From: JASFHF01 sp050123375
Lineage (GTDB): Bacteria; Pseudomonadota; Gammaproteobacteria; UBA12402
DNA: 7,392 nt
Reading direction: 5' to 3'
Assembly: GCA_050123375.1 (NCBI GenBank)
Contig: JASFHF010000055.1
Location: forward strand, 1-7,392
The translations under genes were made by a program, and so were the position numbers. The notes below the pieces were generated by a model, which saw only the letters and a list, made by a program, of their open reading frames with translations, ran no database searches and was not told the DNA's origin. Shown here piece by piece: positions 6,149 to 7,392 of the stretch (position 1 is its first letter; each line of letters opens with the position of its first letter).

Positions 6149-6486
6149 CTATATGCTTAATTGTGATAATAATATTAAATATTATATTATCATCTATTTT
6201 GTTCTGGCTTATTCCATACGCTTTACAAGAGCGCGAAAATAGTCGTAAAATTAAGCATGAAATGTGTAAGGAAACAGAAGATTTTAATCGCCAACTTAAA
6301 CGAGCTAACAAGGAAGAAATGCATTGGAGAAGTTGTCATGCGCATGCTGAACTCAATATACATGAACATAAAAATAAAATTGAATTATTAGAAAAACAAA
6401 TTGCTAAACTAAAACGGCAATTAAATAACTCCAGACAGAATGTCAAGAGGCGGAAAAAACAATTACAAGAATTAAAATGGAGTTAA
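6145..6486 (+). CDS. Single-pass membrane coiled-coil protein rich in His
   Basis: This 113-residue protein starts by ATGA overlap with the recombinase gene, so it is translationally coupled. Residues 3-26 are one long hydrophobic segment. The rest is a charged coiled-coil (about 40-110). Lys and Arg right after the membrane segment suggest that the tail is in the cytoplasm, which argues against a phage spanin despite the similar size. Residues 60-75 contain a Cys/His cluster (His60, Cys64, His65, His67, His73, His75), perhaps a metal site or chance. The tail is strongly basic. I do not recognise the family; a membrane tether for the recombinase or DNA, or a cell-envelope function of the element, are guesses. 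Confidence 0.75.
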   Translation: MTICLIVIIILNIILSSILFWLIPYALQERENSRKIKHEMCKETEDFNRQLKRANKEEMHWRSCHAHAELNIHEHKNKIELLEKQIAKLKRQLNNSRQNVKRRKKQLQELKWS

Positions 6487-6498
6487 AATGGAATTAAA
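6472..6498 (+). repeat. 11-base tandem duplication at the end of the coiled-coil gene
   Basis: TTAAAATGGA occurs at 6472-6481 and 6483-6492, followed by a third TTAAA at 6494-6498. It gives the second copy an ATG at 6488 that opens an eight-codon reading frame (M-E-L-N-K-L-K-A) ending at 6514. This looks like slippage; I do not call the mini frame a gene. Confidence 0.6.
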
Positions 6499-6691
6499 CA
6501 AATTGAAAGCTTAATGCACTTTACGCATTCCGTGAATCACTGAACACGGTTATCAAATCGGATGAATATCGGTACCATCTGCCGTCATAATATGAAAATT
6601 GATGCGTAAGCTTTGTGTAAAAACAAAGCCTAAAGATAACAAGGATAATTATCGAAACTGTTATTTATCCCGCAAATAAATAATAGTCAAC

Positions 6692-6733
6692 AAAGGAGGT
6701 TAAAAATTGCGCGTTCTTTATTTCGTAAAATAA
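6692..6733 (+). CDS. Possible eight-codon leader peptide with strong ribosome site
   Basis: AAAGGAGGT (6692-6700) is a near-perfect ribosome site, followed seven bases on by TTG CGC and a reading frame of eight codons (M-R-V-L-Y-F-V-K) stopping at 6731-6733. The stop lies inside the CTTTATTT hairpin. A second frame begins at GTG 6739 or ATG 6757 and would give M-K-T-V-R-T-M-I-F-F-I-F-F-I-S-S-K-K (stop 6793-6795), a small hydrophobic peptide. These may be leader peptides or small toxin-like peptides, or chance within a structured RNA; the TTG start is weak evidence. Confidence 0.25.
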
Positions 6734-6757
6734 AGGTGGTGAAAACAGTCCGAACCA

Positions 6758-6811
6758 TGATTTTTTTCATTTTTTTTATTTCTTCAAAAAAATAAAAAAA
6801 CAAAAAAATCA
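6758..6811. repeat. Long A/T hairpin
   Basis: TGATTTTTTT (6758-6767) pairs with AAAAAAATCA (6802-6811), then after a small internal loop T runs (6771-6777), A6778 and TTT pair with A runs, T6793 and AAA, giving about 21 base pairs around a short loop. The arms are nearly pure T and A, which can also bend DNA. It sits in the middle of the structured segment. Confidence 0.75.
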
Positions 6812-6900
6812 ACAGGGGCGAATCGGTGGTAACCAATCTGCCGCGTTATTGAAGCAATTTGATAATGGGAATTTCTAACGGATGATCGGTTCAAATTTGC

Positions 6901-7012
6901 ATGTATCGAGTGTACTCTAAAATATTAGATATGCAGTTAACAAAGACTCTTGTTCAATTTCAATGGTAACTGACGCGCATGCTAGATCGGTGTTCTTTTT
7001 TGGCTACATGGA
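6901..7012. other. Stretch without a recognised gene
   Basis: Between the structured segment and the hairpin pair I see only a small AACAA/TTGTT hairpin (near 6940-6956) and no reading frame with start signal or motif. Together with 7062-7204, it makes up the plain part of the 890-base gene-free right arm. Confidence 0.5.
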
Positions 7013-7061
7013 TGCTTGTTTTCCGGCGTTTTACAAAACAAGCTGTTGTAAAATGCCGGAT
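7013..7061. repeat. Two mutually exclusive hairpins
   Basis: GCTTGTTTT (7013-7021) pairs exactly with AAAACAAGC (about 7034-7042). Alternatively TCCGGCGTTTTACAA (about 7021-7035) pairs with TTGTAAAATGCCGGA (about 7045-7059) with a single G-T pair. The first stem uses the loop of the second, so only one can form. This is the layout of attenuators, recombination sites and some terminators. A minus-strand frame of 60 codons over this site is not credible as a gene. Confidence 0.7.
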
Positions 7062-7204
7062 CCAACTTGGCCTAAAGTTACAATTATTTAGGAAATAGTT
7101 ATATTCATTGCAAATTTTGAATTTGTAGATACTTAAAACCACTCTAGTTCCGATTCCGCTATTCTTTTGATTTTATTGTTTTTTTACGCAATTTTGCCAA
7201 CATT

Positions 7205-7266
7205 TTATCCACATGCAATTTTTTATTACAACAAATGCTGTTAGCAACAAATGTTAGCAACAAATG
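7205..7266. other. DnaA box with CAACAAATG repeats: possible origin fragment
   Basis: TTATCCACA (7205-7213) is an exact consensus DnaA box. CAACAAATG then occurs three times, at 7229-7237, 7245-7253 and 7258-7266; the last two copies are part of an exact 13-base tandem repeat GTTAGCAACAAAT (7240-7252, 7253-7265). The stretch before the box is AT-rich. DnaA box, iteron-like repeats and AT-rich DNA together are how small origins look, but three short repeats may also belong to the adjacent insertion-sequence end. Confidence 0.35.
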
Positions 7267-7274
7267 CTGTCATT

Positions 7275-7316
7275 CCAAAATGATAATGTCCAGTTAATGC
7301 CAAAATAGAAATGTCC
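7275..7316. mobile_element. Probable insertion-sequence end with internal repeats
   Basis: CCAAAATGATAATGTCC (7275-7291) is repeated at 7300-7316 as CCAAAATAGAAATGTCC, 15 of 17 bases equal, 25 bases apart, and is followed by CCC. Repeated motifs of about 20 bases just inside the end are known for IS21-family and some other DDE transposons, as transposase sites. The start of a new reading frame 60 bases on fits a transposase gene. The exact tip, family and target duplication cannot be set because the element leaves the window. GGGGACAT at 52-59, near the left edge, is an inverted partial match to ATGTCCCC here. Confidence 0.4.
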
Positions 7317-7378
7317 CCCAAATTGTAAATTGGTTATCCTATTGGATTCAGAAAATTTAAAGATAGGAGAGCCACAAA

Positions 7379-7392
7379 ATGGGAGACATTGT
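7379..7392 (+). CDS. Start of a truncated gene, possibly a transposase
   Basis: An ATG at 7379 follows AGGAG (7365-7369) at nine bases, a good start signal, and reads M-G-D-I before the window ends. Only four codons are visible, so no product can be told. Its position after the repeat pair suggests the first gene of an insertion sequence. Confidence 0.45.

Larger units (their letters stand above)
6500..6900 (+). ncRNA. Candidate structured RNA (or structured DNA locus)
   Basis: No ordinary gene is seen here, but paired segments are dense. A long-range stem joins AAAGC (6506-6510) to GCTTT (6610-6614) and TTACGCAT (6521-6528) to ATGCGTAA (6602-6609). Within it CCGTG (6530-6534) pairs with CACGG (6545-6549). 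Further on: TTATTTAT/ATAAATAA (6661-6668 with 6676-6683), CTTTATTT/AAATAAAG (6716-6723 with 6728-6735, loop CGTA), a 20-bp AT hairpin (6758-6811), and AAATTGC/GCAATTT (6704-6710 with 6854-6860) closing over the last two. GCAATTTGA (6854-6862) can pair instead with TCAAATTTGC. I recognise no known RNA family. Strand is assigned from the reading direction of the nearby operon and is uncertain; AT-richness inflates some stems. Confidence 0.35.

Noticed and set aside
6145..6486. Phage i-spanin (Rz-like) reading of the coiled-coil protein
   Set aside because: Charges after the membrane segment point to a cytoplasmic tail, and no lysis genes or overlapping lipoprotein frame are nearby.
6880..6900. 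GGTTCAAAT resembling a tRNA T-loop
   Set aside because: The flanking bases do not pair as a T stem, and no acceptor, D or anticodon arm can be found.
6960..7142. Minus-strand frame of 60 codons
   Set aside because: It runs straight through the mutually exclusive hairpins, has no ribosome site and no recognisable motif.
7229..7266. Short CRISPR-like array
   Set aside because: Units are 9-13 bases with 4-7 base gaps, far too short for repeats and spacers.

Overview
The window looks like part of an integrated mobile element in an AT-rich bacterium, most likely a proteobacterium. This rests on low G+C outside a few structured spots, AGGAG-type ribosome sites, and an integrase / AlpA-like regulator / RepA-like helicase / second integrase gene set typical of proteobacterial integrative or satellite elements. 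A Legionellales-like gammaproteobacterium would fit, but I cannot prove the taxon from sequence alone. There is no rRNA or tRNA gene, no CRISPR array and no relaxase or capsid gene in the window.

Layout. Positions 1-68 resemble a worn group II intron domain V hairpin. Positions 110-867 hold two overlapping rightward genes of unknown function; the second carries a Ser-Gln-Ala-Cys-Asp motif. Then comes a leftward pair: a complete tyrosine recombinase (908-2050) and, upstream of it, a ribbon-helix-helix-like protein (2077-2808). At 2809-3064 is a divergent control region where the two -35 boxes share one TTGACAA sequence on opposite strands, with operator-like repeats over both -10 boxes and a hairpin leader. 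Rightward from it run three genes joined by 4-bp ATGA overlaps: an AlpA/excisionase-type HTH protein (3065-3334), a small conserved-looking protein (3331-3705) and a RepA-like AAA ATPase with a C-terminal HTH (3702-4763).

Directly after the ATPase, 4763-4931 is a dense cluster of inverted repeats, including a perfect 48-bp palindrome and a GC-rich 13-bp inverted repeat. This is a candidate replication or transfer origin, or a terminator/attenuator. A second rightward operon follows: a small HTH-like basic protein (4963-5274), a second, different tyrosine recombinase with all catalytic residues (5258-6148), and a single-pass membrane coiled-coil protein rich in His (6145-6486).

From 6487 to 7378 no convincing ordinary gene is seen. 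Its first 400 bases fold on paper into many stems and may encode a structured RNA. Further right are two mutually exclusive hairpins (7013-7061), a consensus DnaA box (7205-7213), short tandem repeats (7229-7266) and a pair of 17-bp repeats (7275-7316) that look like the inside of an insertion-sequence end. The start of a last reading frame is cut by the window edge.

How it may work together (inference): the leftward integrase and RHH protein set or hold the integrated state. The rightward AlpA-like protein and RepA-like helicase would drive excision and replication, acting at the palindrome cluster, and the shared-promoter region would act as the switch. The second recombinase could resolve or rearrange the element or serve a second site.
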